Source: JAHRAW01 sp965226545 (GTDB taxonomy: Bacteria > Pseudomonadota > Gammaproteobacteria > Arenicellales > Poriferihabitantaceae). From it: a stretch of 64,000 bases of DNA. The translations under genes were made by a program, and so were the position numbers. The notes beneath the pieces are model-generated. The model saw nothing but the letters and a program-made list of their open reading frames with translations. It searched no databases and had not been told where the DNA came from. Where the stretch lies: positions 434,001 to 498,000 of the forward strand of contig OZ245364.1 of the NCBI GenBank assembly GCA_965226545.1, given 5' to 3'. Shown here in pieces: positions 31,522 to 39,456 of this stretch; the stretch's first letter is position 1, and the number at the start of each line of letters is the position of its first letter.

Positions 31522-33627
31522 ATGAAACCGTCGCACGCCATCGACAGCGGCAACGTCGACAACACCGCATCGCGCGGCGTTTGGCATAACGGCGTCTGCC
31601 CGCATGATTGCCCGTCGGCATGCGCATTGCAAATCGAACGCCTGTCGCCGACGCGCATCGGCAAAGTGCGCGGCGCAAAAAATCAGCCGTATACCGACGG
31701 CGTCATCTGCGCAAAAGTGTCGCGCTACGCCGAACGCGCGCATCACCCCGACCGATTGTTGCATCCATTGCGCCGCATCAGCGACAAAAACGCCGCGCCA
31801 AAATTCGAGCGCATCGGCTGGGACGATGCATTGGAATTGGTTTGCGAAAAATTTACGGCGGCGCAAGCCGAGCACGGCGGCGAATCGGTGTGGCCGTATT
31901 ATTACGGCGGCACGATGGGATTGGTGCAGCGCGACGGCATCATTCGGTTGCGCAATGCGATGGGCTGGTCGGGGATGAAAAAAACCGTGTGCGTGCAAAT
32001 CGCCTATGACGGCTGGCGCGCCGGCGCCGGCGCGGTGCGCGGCGTCGATGCGCGCGAGATGGCTGAGAGCGATTTGATTGTGTTGTGGGGATGCAACGCC
32101 GCGGCCACGCAAATTAATGTGATGCATCACATTGCGCGCGCGCGCAAACGCGGCGCGAAGTTGGTGGTGATTGACCCGTATGAAAACGCCACGGCCAAAG
32201 TCGCCGACCTGCATCTCGCGCCGCGCCCGGGCAGCGACGGCGCATTGGCGTGCGCGATGATGCATATTATGTTTAAACGCAACTACGCCGACCGCGATTA
32301 TTTAAATAACTACGCCGACGACGCCGCGCAACTCGAACGCCATCTGCAATCGCGCGATGCGCATTGGGCGGCGCAACTCACCGGGCTGTCGGTTGCGCAA
32401 ATCGAATCCTTCGCCGAAATGTACGGCGCAACCCGCAAGAGTTACATCCGACTCGGCATCGGCTTTTCGCGCAGCCGCAACGGCGCGGTGAATGTGCATG
32501 CGGTGTCGTGCCTGCCGGCGGTCGGCGGCAAATGGCAATGGCGCGGCGGCGGTGCGTTGTTGGCGACTTCGGATTCATTTTCGGTCGACCATTCATTAAT
32601 TCAGGGGCTGGATGATGAATCGGATGCGCGCACTTTGGATATGTCGCTGATTGGCGCGGTGTTGTGCGGCGAAACCCGCGCGTTGCGCGGCGGTGCGAAG
32701 GTCGCGGCGATGTTGATACAAAACACCAACCCGATGTTGATTGCGCCGAATCTCAACAAGGTGCGGCGCGGGTTGTTGCGCGATGATTTGTTTGTGTGCG
32801 TGCATGAACAATTCATGACCGAAACCGCGCAACTTGCCGATGTGGTGTTGCCGGCGACGATGTTTGTCGAACACGATGATTTGTATTTAAGTTACGGGCA
32901 TTCGTTTTTGCAATACGGCGCGCGGGTGATTGAAGCGCCCGGCGAATGCCGTTCGAATCATCGGCTGATTTGCGAGTTGGCTGCGCGGCTCGGCGCGCAA
33001 CACCAAGGGTTTTTGTTGGATGAACAACAACTCATCGACCGCACCTTGCGCGCATCCGATTATCCGCCGCGCGAATCATTTACCGACCAACATTTTGTCG
33101 ATTGCGCGCCGCCGTTTGACGATGCGCATTTTTTGCGCGGCTTTGCCACGCCCGACAAAAAATTCCGCTTTGCGCCCGATTGGCGCGCACTCGGCGAATA
33201 CGCGCACGACATGCCGCCGTTGCCGGATCATTGGGATGTGCTCGACAACGCCGACGCCGAACATCCGTTGCGCTTGGTCGCCGCGCCGTCGCGCGGTTAT
33301 CTCAACGGCACCTTTGTGCAGTCGCCGTCGTCGCGCGCGCATGAAAAATCCCCGCACTTAAAAATCCATCCGCACACCGCGCAGCAACATCAACTGCCCG
33401 ACGGCGCGCGCGTACGCATCGGCAATCGGCGCGGCGCGGTTACCGTCACCGCCAAACACGCCGCCAACATCCAAGCGGACACCGTGGTCGTCGAAGGCAT
33501 CCACCCGGCGCACGCCTTCCCCGAAGGCATCGGCATCAATGTGCTGATGGACGACGCCCCAGTCGCCCCGGCCGGCGGCGCGGCGTTTCACGATACGGCG
33601 GTGTGGGTGCGGGCGTGTGCGGCGTGA
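31522..33627 (+). CDS. molybdopterin-dependent oxidoreductase (DMSO reductase family)
   Basis: This is a 701-residue protein of the bis-MGD molybdoenzyme family. The N-terminus holds the [4Fe-4S] motif with C26, C30, C34 and C63 (CPHDCPSAC ... GVICAK). It is followed by the molybdopterin domains (PYYYGGTMGLVQRDG, VLWGCNAAATQ, VVIDPY, PLVGG-like AVGGKWQWRGGG, QNTNPM) and a C-terminal MoCo-binding barrel (YLNGTFVQSPSSR, HPHTAQQHQLPDGARV). No twin-arginine signal is visible, so it is probably cytoplasmic. ATG 31522 is preferred; a TTG at 31483 would overlap ispG by 20 bp. The substrate cannot be deduced. It lies 19 bp after ispG and is probably co-transcribed with it. Confidence 0.88.
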   Translation: MKPSHAIDSGNVDNTASRGVWHNGVCPHDCPSACALQIERLSPTRIGKVRGAKNQPYTDGVICAKVSRYAERAHHPDRLLHPLRRISDKNAAPKFERIGWDDALELVCEKFTAAQAEHGGESVWPYYYGGTMGLVQRDGIIRLRNAMGWSGMKKTVCVQIAYDGWRAGAGAVRGVDAREMAESDLIVLWGCNAAATQINVMHHIARARKRGAKLVVIDPYENATAKVADLHLAPRPGSDGALACAMMHIMFKRNYADRDYLNNYADDAAQLERHLQSRDAHWAAQLTGLSVAQIESFAEMYGATRKSYIRLGIGFSRSRNGAVNVHAVSCLPAVGGKWQWRGGGALLATSDSFSVDHSLIQGLDDESDARTLDMSLIGAVLCGETRALRGGAKVAAMLIQNTNPMLIAPNLNKVRRGLLRDDLFVCVHEQFMTETAQLADVVLPATMFVEHDDLYLSYGHSFLQYGARVIEAPGECRSNHRLICELAARLGAQHQGFLLDEQQLIDRTLRASDYPPRESFTDQHFVDCAPPFDDAHFLRGFATPDKKFRFAPDWRALGEYAHDMPPLPDHWDVLDNADAEHPLRLVAAPSRGYLNGTFVQSPSSRAHEKSPHLKIHPHTAQQHQLPDGARVRIGNRRGAVTVTAKHAANIQADTVVVEGIHPAHAFPEGIGINVLMDDAPVAPAGGAAFHDTAVWVRACAA

Positions 33628-33822
33628 CGGGTTAGGTGTATTCGGCGCAGTTGTGTTATTTTTCGCGTAAATCGGCGGGTTTTCGGCGAAGTTTGCCGGG
33701 TTGAACGATGTTGATGCGGCGACGGGAAGTTGCTGTTGCCCTTTACACGCCTTTGGAATGCGCTTGGAATGCACTTTATTTACTCTTTTTTTGGATTTTT
33801 TAATCATTTTTATTATTTTTCA

Positions 33823-33852
33823 TTGCAATCCGCGGGTTTTTTTGTGTAAAAT
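33823..33852 (+). promoter_or_regulatory. promoter of the tRNA-tuf cluster
   Basis: TTGCAA (33823-33828), an 18-bp spacer and TAAAAT (33847-33852) stand 22 bp before the first tRNA. The bases just after the -10 are CGCGCGCC. Such a GC-rich discriminator is known from stringently controlled rRNA and tRNA promoters. The upstream 33628-33822 has no gene and ends in a T-rich run. Confidence 0.6.
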
Positions 33853-33874
33853 CGCGCGCCGTTCGACATCGTGA

Positions 33875-34203
33875 GCCCGCATAGCTCAGCCGGTCAGAGC
33901 GGCTGATTTGTAAGTGTTGTGCCTTTGATAAACCTTGCACCTTTGCGGCGGAAACGCGCAAAGTGGAGGCGGCTAAAACGGGGAAACCTTAACTGGCGCG
34001 ATTGGTTTGTTGACGCGCGTTGCAGAAGGCAATCCCGTGCTATCCCAACCGGGAGAGTGTAGAGACTTTACGCCGCCCGCCTAAGTCGGTGCGCCGATAG
34101 GGCGAAGAGAAAGTCCGCACTCCAAACCCCGATGGCGGGGGCCGCGAAAGCGGCGGCGGTGTGAATCAGCAGGTCGTGGGTTCGACTCCCGCTGCGGGCT
34201 CCA
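33875..34203 (+). tRNA. thrU: tRNA-Thr(UGU) interrupted by a group I intron
   Basis: Exon 1 is 33875-33911 and exon 2 is 34164-34203. Joined, they form a standard 77-nt tRNA. The acceptor stem is GCCCGCA/TGCGGGC with discriminator T and encoded CCA. The D stem is GCTC/GAGC, the anticodon stem GCTGA/TCAGC around loop TTTGTAA (anticodon TGT), and the T stem GTGGG/CCCGC around TTCGACT. The intron splits the loop between U36 and A37. The Thr identity is supported by its place as first of the order Thr(UGU)-Tyr-Gly-Thr(GGU)-tuf, the same as thrU-tyrU-glyT-thrT-tufB of E. coli. Without splicing this gene cannot yield a working tRNA. Confidence 0.93.
33912..34163 (+). other. group I intron (252 nt, no ORF) in the tRNA-Thr anticodon loop
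   Basis: The exon ends in U and the intron ends in G, as group I splicing needs. P1 is 33909-33914 (UGU+AAG) with 33934-33939 (CUU+GCA): the guide GCA pairs with the anticodon UGU, with a G-U wobble at the splice site. P2 is 33941-33947/33957-33963. P3 is GGCGGC 33968-33973/GCCGCC 34072-34077. P4 is 33978-33982/34034-34038, and P5 is CCTT 33987-33990/AAGG 34026-34029, with A-rich joints. P6 is TCCC/GGGA 34043-34054. P7 is GACTTT 34064-34069/AAAGTC 34110-34115. P8 is CGCC/GGCG 34078-34104 with an inner TCGG/CCGA. P9 includes a GAAA-capped GCCGC/GCGGC stem (34141-34154). The R and S core motifs closely resemble those of the Azoarcus tRNA-Ile intron (IC3) as I recall it. No endonuclease is encoded. 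Confidence 0.93.
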
Positions 34204-34438
34204 ATTGTCGACGGTGATTGACGGTATTGACTGTTGCAGTTGACGTTACAACGTTACGTTACATCGAGCGTTACATTTTCGCGCGCGTTTGGCGCGCATT
34301 ATTCACTTTGGCATTGCAATGATCGCGGCGAGTTTTTCAATGCGCGTACAATTGCGCCGCTTGACCGGCGCGCAACAACGCGCGAAGCCATACAGATTTT
34401 CCGGCAGTTTGTCTGCCTGCAGTTTGCCTGATTGTGCC

Positions 34439-34523
34439 GGAGGGGTTCCCGAGCGGTCAAAGGGGGCAGACTGTAAATCTGCTGGCTCAGCCTTCGGAGG
34501 TTCGAATCCTCCCCCCTCCACCA
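34439..34523 (+). tRNA. tyrU: tRNA-Tyr(GUA)
   Basis: This is an 85-nt class II tRNA with acceptor GGAGGGG/CCCCTCC, anticodon stem GCAGA/TCTGC around CTGTAAA (GTA), a long variable arm and encoded CCA. Between it and tRNA-Thr lie 235 bp with no gene; their first part repeats GTTACA- and TTGACGG-like words. Confidence 0.95.
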
Positions 34524-34541
34524 TTTTGGCGGATTGGATGC

Positions 34542-34616
34542 GCGGGCGTAGTTCAACGGCCAGAACCTCAGCCTTCCAAGCTGATGATGTGGGTTCGATT
34601 CCCATCGCCCGCTCCA
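34542..34616 (+). tRNA. glyT: tRNA-Gly(UCC)
   Basis: A 75-nt tRNA with acceptor GCGGGCG/CGCCCGC, anticodon loop CTTCCAA (TCC), T loop TTCGATT and encoded CCA. It lies 18 bp after tRNA-Tyr in the same cluster. Confidence 0.95.
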
Positions 34617-34628
34617 ATTGCGGTGTCT

Positions 34629-34704
<76 letters not shown>

Positions 34705-34823
34705 GCCGAACGGCGTTGTGTTTTGTGATGTCGAGTATTTATGTCGATTCGATGTCGATGTTGCTTGTTACTTGTTAATAGTTTGTTTTTAATGTACACA
34801 TTTACTTATTTGGGTAACCAACC

Positions 34824-36014
34824 ATGGCCAAAGCAAAATTTGAACGCACCAAGCCGCATGTCAATGTAGGCACGATAGGTCACGTAGACCACGGCAAGAC
34901 GACGCTGACGGCGGCGATGACCAAAGTGTTGTCGTCGAAGTTTGGTGGCGAGTCCAAGGCGTTTGACGAGATAGACAACGCGCCTGAGGAGCGCGAGCGC
35001 GGCATCACCATCGCGACGGCGCATGTCGAGTATGAGACCGACAAGCGGCATTATGCGCATGTTGATTGTCCGGGGCACGCGGATTATGTGAAGAACATGA
35101 TTACCGGCGCGGCGCAGATGGACGGTGCGATATTGGTGGTGTCGGCGGCGGATGGTCCGATGCCGCAGACGCGCGAGCACATTTTGCTGGCGCGCCAAGT
35201 TGGCGTGCCGCACATTGTGGTGTATTTGAACAAAGCCGACATGGTTGACGACAAGGAATTGTTGGAGTTGGTCGAGATGGAAGTGCGCGAGTTGCTCGAT
35301 AGTTATGAATTTCCGGGCGACAAGACGCCGATCATCATCGGCAGCGCATTGAAGGCGTTGGAAGGCGATGCTTCCGACCTCGGCGAAGGTTCGATATTGA
35401 AGTTGGCAGAGGCGTTGGATACTTACATCCCCGAGCCGAAGCGCGCGACTGATGGTGATTTTTTGATGCCGGTTGAGGATGTATTTTCGATATCCGGACG
35501 CGGCACGGTGGCGACCGGTCGCATCGAGCGCGGGATTGTGAAGGTTGGCGATGATTTATCGATTGTCGGCATTCGCGAGACGCCGAACACGACCTGCACC
35601 GGTGTTGAGATGTTTCGCAAGTTGCTGGACGAAGGTCAAGCGGGCGACAATGTTGGCATTTTGTTGCGCGGCACCAAGCGCGAGGAGGTTGAGCGCGGTC
35701 AAGTGCTGTCGAAGCCGGGTTCGATTACGCCACACACGCAGTTTGAGTCTGAGGTGTACATTTTGAGCAAAGAAGAGGGCGGTCGTCACACGCCGTTTTT
35801 CAAGGGCTATCGTCCGCAGTTTTACTTTCGCACGACCGATGTGACCGGCGCGGTTGAGTTGCCGAAGGATGTTGAGATGGTAATGCCGGGCGACAATGTG
35901 CATTTGGTGACCGAATTAATCGCGCCGATAGCGATGGAAGAAGGCTTGCGTTTTGCGATCCGCGAAGGCGGTCGCACGGTTGGCGCGGGCGTTGTTTCCA
36001 AGGTGATTAAATAA
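34824..36014 (+). CDS. tuf: elongation factor Tu, first copy
   Basis: EF-Tu brings aminoacyl-tRNA to the ribosome with GTP. The 396 residues match the usual length, with G motifs GHVDHGKT (18-25), DCPGHADY, NKAD and the effector stretch RGITI. Domains 2 and 3 follow (RGTVATGRIERG, GYRPQFYFRTTDVTG). The protein is identical to the second copy at 52834; only synonymous sites differ. It lies 119 bp after tRNA-Thr(GGU), as tufB does in E. coli, and is probably co-transcribed with the tRNAs. It uses GGT and GTT codons more often than its neighbours. Confidence 0.98.
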   Translation: MAKAKFERTKPHVNVGTIGHVDHGKTTLTAAMTKVLSSKFGGESKAFDEIDNAPEERERGITIATAHVEYETDKRHYAHVDCPGHADYVKNMITGAAQMDGAILVVSAADGPMPQTREHILLARQVGVPHIVVYLNKADMVDDKELLELVEMEVRELLDSYEFPGDKTPIIIGSALKALEGDASDLGEGSILKLAEALDTYIPEPKRATDGDFLMPVEDVFSISGRGTVATGRIERGIVKVGDDLSIVGIRETPNTTCTGVEMFRKLLDEGQAGDNVGILLRGTKREEVERGQVLSKPGSITPHTQFESEVYILSKEEGGRHTPFFKGYRPQFYFRTTDVTGAVELPKDVEMVMPGDNVHLVTELIAPIAMEEGLRFAIREGGRTVGAGVVSKVIK

Positions 36015-36114
36015 TCCAATTTAATCATCAATGTCATCGATACTCATCCAATGAAACCATTGCCAAGCGTTGATTGCGCATTCGCCGTGACTCATTTAAT
36101 TAATGCAATCGCAA

Positions 36115-36190
36115 AGGCCAGTAGCTCAATTGGCAGAGCGGCGGTCTCCAAAACCGCAGGTTGGGGGTTCGATTCCCTCCTGGCCTGCCA
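36115..36190 (+). tRNA. tRNA-Trp(CCA)
   Basis: A 76-nt tRNA with acceptor AGGCCAG/CTGGCCT, anticodon stem GCGGT/ACCGC around CTCCAAA (CCA), T loop TTCGATT and encoded CCA. It lies between tuf and secE, a common place in proteobacteria. Confidence 0.95.
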
Positions 36191-36211
36191 GGCGATGCGC
36201 GGGGGCGGATT

Positions 36212-36559
36212 GTGGACCAGGTGAAATTAATCATCGCCGCGGCCTTGGTCGTCGGCGCGGTTGGCGCGTTTTATTTGCTGGCCGAATGGTCGCCGGCGTT
36301 GCGCTTTGGCACGGTGATTGTCGGCGCGGTTGGCGGCGTGGCGTTGACGCTGACCACCGAATTGGGGCGCGATGTGATTGCATTCGCGCGCGGCGCCAAC
36401 ATCGAACGCCAAAAAATGGTGTGGCCGGCGCGGCGCGAAGCGGCGCAGGTGACCGGGCTGGTGTTGGTGATGGTCGTGTTGTTTGGGCTGTATTTATGGC
36501 TGCTGGATTCGATTTCGTTTTACGGCATTTACACCCTGTTGCTCGGGCTGAAAAGTTGA
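36212..36559 (+). CDS. secE: preprotein translocase subunit SecE
   Basis: SecE clamps SecY in the inner-membrane translocon. The 115 residues hold three hydrophobic segments (LIIAAALVVGAVGAFYLLA, FGTVIVGAVGGVALTL, and the C-terminal VTGLVLVMVVLFGLYLWLLD). The conserved amphipathic stretch RQKMVWPARREA precedes the last one. The GTG at 36212 is chosen because GGGGGCGG lies just upstream; the longer frame would begin inside tRNA-Trp. Its stop overlaps the ATG of nusG. Confidence 0.9.
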   Translation: MDQVKLIIAAALVVGAVGAFYLLAEWSPALRFGTVIVGAVGGVALTLTTELGRDVIAFARGANIERQKMVWPARREAAQVTGLVLVMVVLFGLYLWLLDSISFYGIYTLLLGLKS

Positions 36560-37170
36560 TGATGACCTTGATGATGAACGAACCTCAATTCACCGCCGCC
36601 GATGCGCCGCCCGCCGATGTCGCGCCCGACGACCGGCTGGAAAAGCGCTGGTATGTCGTGCAGGCCTATGCCGGCTATGAAAAGCAGGTGCAGAATTTAA
36701 TGCGCGAACACATCGAGCGCAGCGATTTGCAGGACCACTTCGGCAAAATTTTGGTGCCGACCGAAGAGGTCGTCGAGATGAAGAGCGGGCAAAAGCGCAC
36801 CAGCGAGCGCAAATTTTTTCCCGGCTATGTGCTGGTGCAGATGCATATGACCGACGAAGCCTGGCATTTGATTCGCAACGTGCCGAAAGTGTCCGGGTTT
36901 ATCGGCGGCACCGAAAACCGCCCGATGCCGATTAAAAACTCGGAAGCCGAAGAAATCATTCAACAAATGACCGACAGCGCCGACAAGCCGAAGATGAAAT
37001 TCACCTTCGCGCCGGGCGAGTTGGTGCGCATCATCGACGGCCCGTTCGCCGAATTTAACGGCACGGTCGAAGACGTCAATTTCGAAAAAGCCAAATTGCG
37101 CGTGTCGGTGACGATTTTGGGGCGTTCAACTCCGGTGGAGTTGGATTTCATGCATGTCGCAAAAGGTTAA
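36559..37170 (+). CDS. nusG: transcription termination/antitermination protein NusG
   Basis: NusG binds RNA polymerase and links it to Rho, S10 and the ribosome. The NGN domain begins at KRWYVVQAYAGYEKQ (about residue 28), with FPGYVLVQM in its middle. The C-terminal KOW domain has VRIIDGPFAEFNGTVEDV. The first ATG overlaps the secE stop (ATGA). Further ATGs at 36562, 36571 and 36574 are possible, so the 20-odd residue N-terminal extension over E. coli NusG is uncertain. Confidence 0.95.
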   Translation: MMTLMMNEPQFTAADAPPADVAPDDRLEKRWYVVQAYAGYEKQVQNLMREHIERSDLQDHFGKILVPTEEVVEMKSGQKRTSERKFFPGYVLVQMHMTDEAWHLIRNVPKVSGFIGGTENRPMPIKNSEAEEIIQQMTDSADKPKMKFTFAPGELVRIIDGPFAEFNGTVEDVNFEKAKLRVSVTILGRSTPVELDFMHVAKG

Positions 37171-37185
37171 GGTCGGAGAAGCACG

Positions 37186-37629
37186 ATGGCAAAGCCAATA
37201 GACGCATACATTAAACTGCAGGTGCCGGCCGGCGAAGCCAAGCCGAGCCCGCCGGTCGGGCCGGCGTTGGGGCAGCACGGCGTCAACATTATGGATTTTT
37301 GCAAGGCGTTTAACGCCGAAACCGAAGGAATCGAAAAGGGGCTGCCGATTCCGGTGGTCATCACCGTCTATACCGACAAAAGTTTCACCTTTGTGCGCAA
37401 AACGCCGCCGGCGTCGGTGCTGCTGAAAAAAGCCGCCGGCATCGCCAAAGGCAGCGGCGTGCCGAACCGCGACAAGGTCGGCAAGGTTACGCGCGCGCAA
37501 TTGGAGGAAATCGCCAAAACCAAACAGCCCGATTTAAGCGCGTTTGATTTGGATTGCGCGGTGCGCACGATTGCCGGCAGTGCGCGCAGCATGGGCATCG
37601 ACGTCGAAGGCGTCGACAGCGCAAGTTAA
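37186..37629 (+). CDS. rplK: 50S ribosomal protein L11
   Basis: The L11 protein of 147 residues (141 in E. coli) forms the base of the GTPase-associated stalk. The N-terminal motif PPVGPALGQHGVNIMDF and the C-terminal rRNA-binding domain (AGSARSMGIDV) are present. GGAG lies upstream of the ATG. The gene follows nusG by 15 bp. Confidence 0.98.
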   Translation: MAKPIDAYIKLQVPAGEAKPSPPVGPALGQHGVNIMDFCKAFNAETEGIEKGLPIPVVITVYTDKSFTFVRKTPPASVLLKKAAGIAKGSGVPNRDKVGKVTRAQLEEIAKTKQPDLSAFDLDCAVRTIAGSARSMGIDVEGVDSAS

Positions 37630-37674
37630 ACTCGAAACTCGAACTCGAATCCGACACGACGACCAGGTGAACCG

Positions 37675-38373
37675 ATGAAACGCGGCAAACGAATTCGCGC
37701 GGCGGCTGAACGCCTCGAGCGCGACAAAAATTATCCGCTGGGCGAAGCGGTCGAGTTGGTCAAGGAATTGGCCGGCGGCAAATTCGACGAGTCGGTCGAT
37801 GCGGCGATTGCGCTCGGCGTCAACGCCAAAAAATCCGACCAAAACGTGCGCGGCGCGACCGTGTTGCCCAAAGGCACCGGCAAAACCAAGCGCGTGGCGG
37901 TGTTTGCCGAAGGCGAAAAAGCCGATGCGGCGCGCGCCGCCGGCGCCGATGTGGTTGGGCTGGACGATTTGGCTGAACAGATTAAAGGCGGGCGGCTGGA
38001 ATTTGACGTATGCATCGCGGCGCCGGATGCGATGCGCGTGGTCGGGCAACTCGGGCAGATTTTAGGTCCGCGCGGGCTGATGCCGAATCCGAAAGTCGGC
38101 ACGGTGACCGACGACATCGCTTCGGCGGTGCGCGACGCCAAATCCGGGCAGGTGCAATATCGCATCGACAAAGCCGGCTTGATTCACTGCCCGCTCGGCA
38201 AGGCGTCGTTTGCCGCCGATGATTTGGCGGAGAATTTAAATGCGCTGATTGCCGCGTTAATTAAAGCCAAACCGGCCGGCGCCAAAGGGCATTACATTCG
38301 CCGAGTGGCGTTGTCCAGCACGATGGGCCCGGGCATCAAGGTCGAACGCGCCAGCATCGAGGCGATTCGTTGA
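37675..38373 (+). CDS. rplA: 50S ribosomal protein L1
   Basis: L1 (232 residues, E. coli 234) binds 23S rRNA and helps release of the E-site tRNA. Conserved stretches are VELVKELAGGKFDESVD, LGPRGLMPNPKVGTVT and the C-terminal LSSTMGPGIKV. AGGTGA lies eight bases before the ATG. In many bacteria L1 also represses its own L11-L1 message; I could not identify that site here. Confidence 0.98.
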   Translation: MKRGKRIRAAAERLERDKNYPLGEAVELVKELAGGKFDESVDAAIALGVNAKKSDQNVRGATVLPKGTGKTKRVAVFAEGEKADAARAAGADVVGLDDLAEQIKGGRLEFDVCIAAPDAMRVVGQLGQILGPRGLMPNPKVGTVTDDIASAVRDAKSGQVQYRIDKAGLIHCPLGKASFAADDLAENLNALIAALIKAKPAGAKGHYIRRVALSSTMGPGIKVERASIEAIR

Positions 38374-38394
38374 CGGTTTGTGACCAGTTTTGTT

Positions 38395-38545
38395 GTGTGC
38401 AATTTGTTTCGCAATTGGTAATTGACGGTTTGTAATTGGTAATTTGTAATTCGCAATTTGCACTGCGCAGTTTGCGATTGTTATTTTGTTATTTTGTAAT
38501 TGGCGGTTTGCAAGTTGCGATTTGTATTGTGTTACATCGGCGCGA
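38395..38545 (+). repeat. degenerate AATTTG/GTAATTGG word repeats upstream of rplJ
   Basis: The spacer after rplA repeats words such as GCAATTTG, GGTAATTG and TTTGTAATT many times with small changes. A promoter-like pair lies inside it. No gene is visible in 38374-38730 other than the leader RNA. Confidence 0.5.
38472..38500 (+). promoter_or_regulatory. possible promoter for rplJL-rpoBC
   Basis: TTGCGA (38472-38477), a 17-bp spacer and TGTAAT (38495-38500) stand about 100 bp before the L10 leader. E. coli also has a promoter between rplA and rplJ. The region is repetitive and AT-rich, so a chance match is quite possible. Confidence 0.35.
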
Positions 38546-38599
38546 TGGTTGGTTTTGTTGCGCCGCGCGATTTGATGGTTCTCCATTGGGGAATCGTCG

Positions 38600-38665
38600 A
38601 AGACCGCAGGCGAGCCGCAAGGCTCTTAATGCCGCGTCCTAAGTGACGCGCCGCCTGCGCAGACG
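38600..38665 (+). ncRNA. L10 leader RNA (autoregulatory binding site of L10-L12)
   Basis: CGCAGGCG (38605-38612) pairs perfectly with CGCCTGCG (38652-38659). This encloses two hairpins, AGCC-GCAA-GGCT (38613-38624) and CGCGTC-CTAAGT-GACGCG (38633-38650), making a three-way junction. The place, about 70 bp before rplJ, and the shape fit the known L10 leader, where excess L10-(L12)4 represses rplJL translation. Confidence 0.8.
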
Positions 38666-38730
38666 GGTGGCGTTTGCGGTCGTTGCGTATCGACGGCGCG
38701 AACGTCCAATCGATTAATCGGAGCGTTGAT

Positions 38731-39249
38731 ATGAGTTTGAGTTTTACGCAAAAGCGGACGGTGGTCGACGAAGTGTCGGCGGCGATTCGCGATGCGCGCG
38801 CCGGCGTGCTGGCTGAGTATCGCGGCTTGTCGGTCGCGCAACTAAGCGCGTTGCGCGGTGATGCGCGTCAACAGGGCGTGTGGATGAAGGTTGTCAAAAA
38901 CAACCTTGCAAAACGCGCGATTGCCGACACCGATTTCGCCTGTTTGTCCGGGCATTTTCAAGGCCCGGTGATTTTCTCGACCGGCGAAGACGCGGTTGCG
39001 GTCGCCAAAGTGATGGCCGAGTTTGCCAAAGACAACGAGCAACTGGTCATCACCGTTGGCGTAATGAACGGCGAATTGATCGACGCGCGGATGATTGGCG
39101 CGTTGGCCAAGTTGCCGGGGCGCGATGAACTGCTTGCCAAATTGGCCGGCACGATGCGCGCACCGGTGCAAAAATTCGTCGGCACGCTCAATGCAATCCC
39201 GAGCCAATTGGTGCGCACGCTTGCGGCGGTTGTGCAAGCCAAAGCGTAA
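38731..39249 (+). CDS. rplJ: 50S ribosomal protein L10
   Basis: L10 (172 residues, E. coli 165) anchors the L7/L12 stalk. The N-terminal half has VLAEYRGLSVAQLSALR and KVVKNNLAKRA; the C-terminal helix carries L12. The ATG at 38731 is chosen because CGGAG precedes it and the N-terminus MSLSFTQKR fits the family; a longer frame from 38674 would run through the leader. Probably controlled by the L10 leader just upstream. Confidence 0.97.
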   Translation: MSLSFTQKRTVVDEVSAAIRDARAGVLAEYRGLSVAQLSALRGDARQQGVWMKVVKNNLAKRAIADTDFACLSGHFQGPVIFSTGEDAVAVAKVMAEFAKDNEQLVITVGVMNGELIDARMIGALAKLPGRDELLAKLAGTMRAPVQKFVGTLNAIPSQLVRTLAAVVQAKA

Positions 39250-39456
39250 CGGTTGGCGTATTGCATAACGCGCCGCACGTACTCATTGTCCGACTCATTC
39301 ATCTCGACTCATTAATATCGATTCGATTCGGTTGCGATTTTTATTTTTGCGAATTGATTTCGAATTGATTTTGAATTGACTCATTTGCGTTGAGTATTAA
39401 TGCTTCGATTTTTTTGATTTTCGATTTTTGATTATTCACTCATTGGGGAATTGATA

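Noticed and set aside
33912..34163. The insert as a mobile element or archaeal-type tRNA intron
   Set aside because: It has no inverted ends, target duplication or ORF, and no bulge-helix-bulge; the group I pairings explain it.
33875..34203. Other splice choices giving tRNA-Gln(UUG) or tRNA-His(GUG)
   Set aside because: Both could keep a 7-base loop, but the loop TTTGTAA with TCAGCAGG matches tRNA-Thr, the gene order matches thrU-tyrU-glyT-thrT-tufB, and only this choice gives a good P1 with the guide GCA.
36103..36558. Long N-terminal extension of nusG
   Set aside because: It would translate tRNA-Trp and secE in another frame; NusG begins near 36559.
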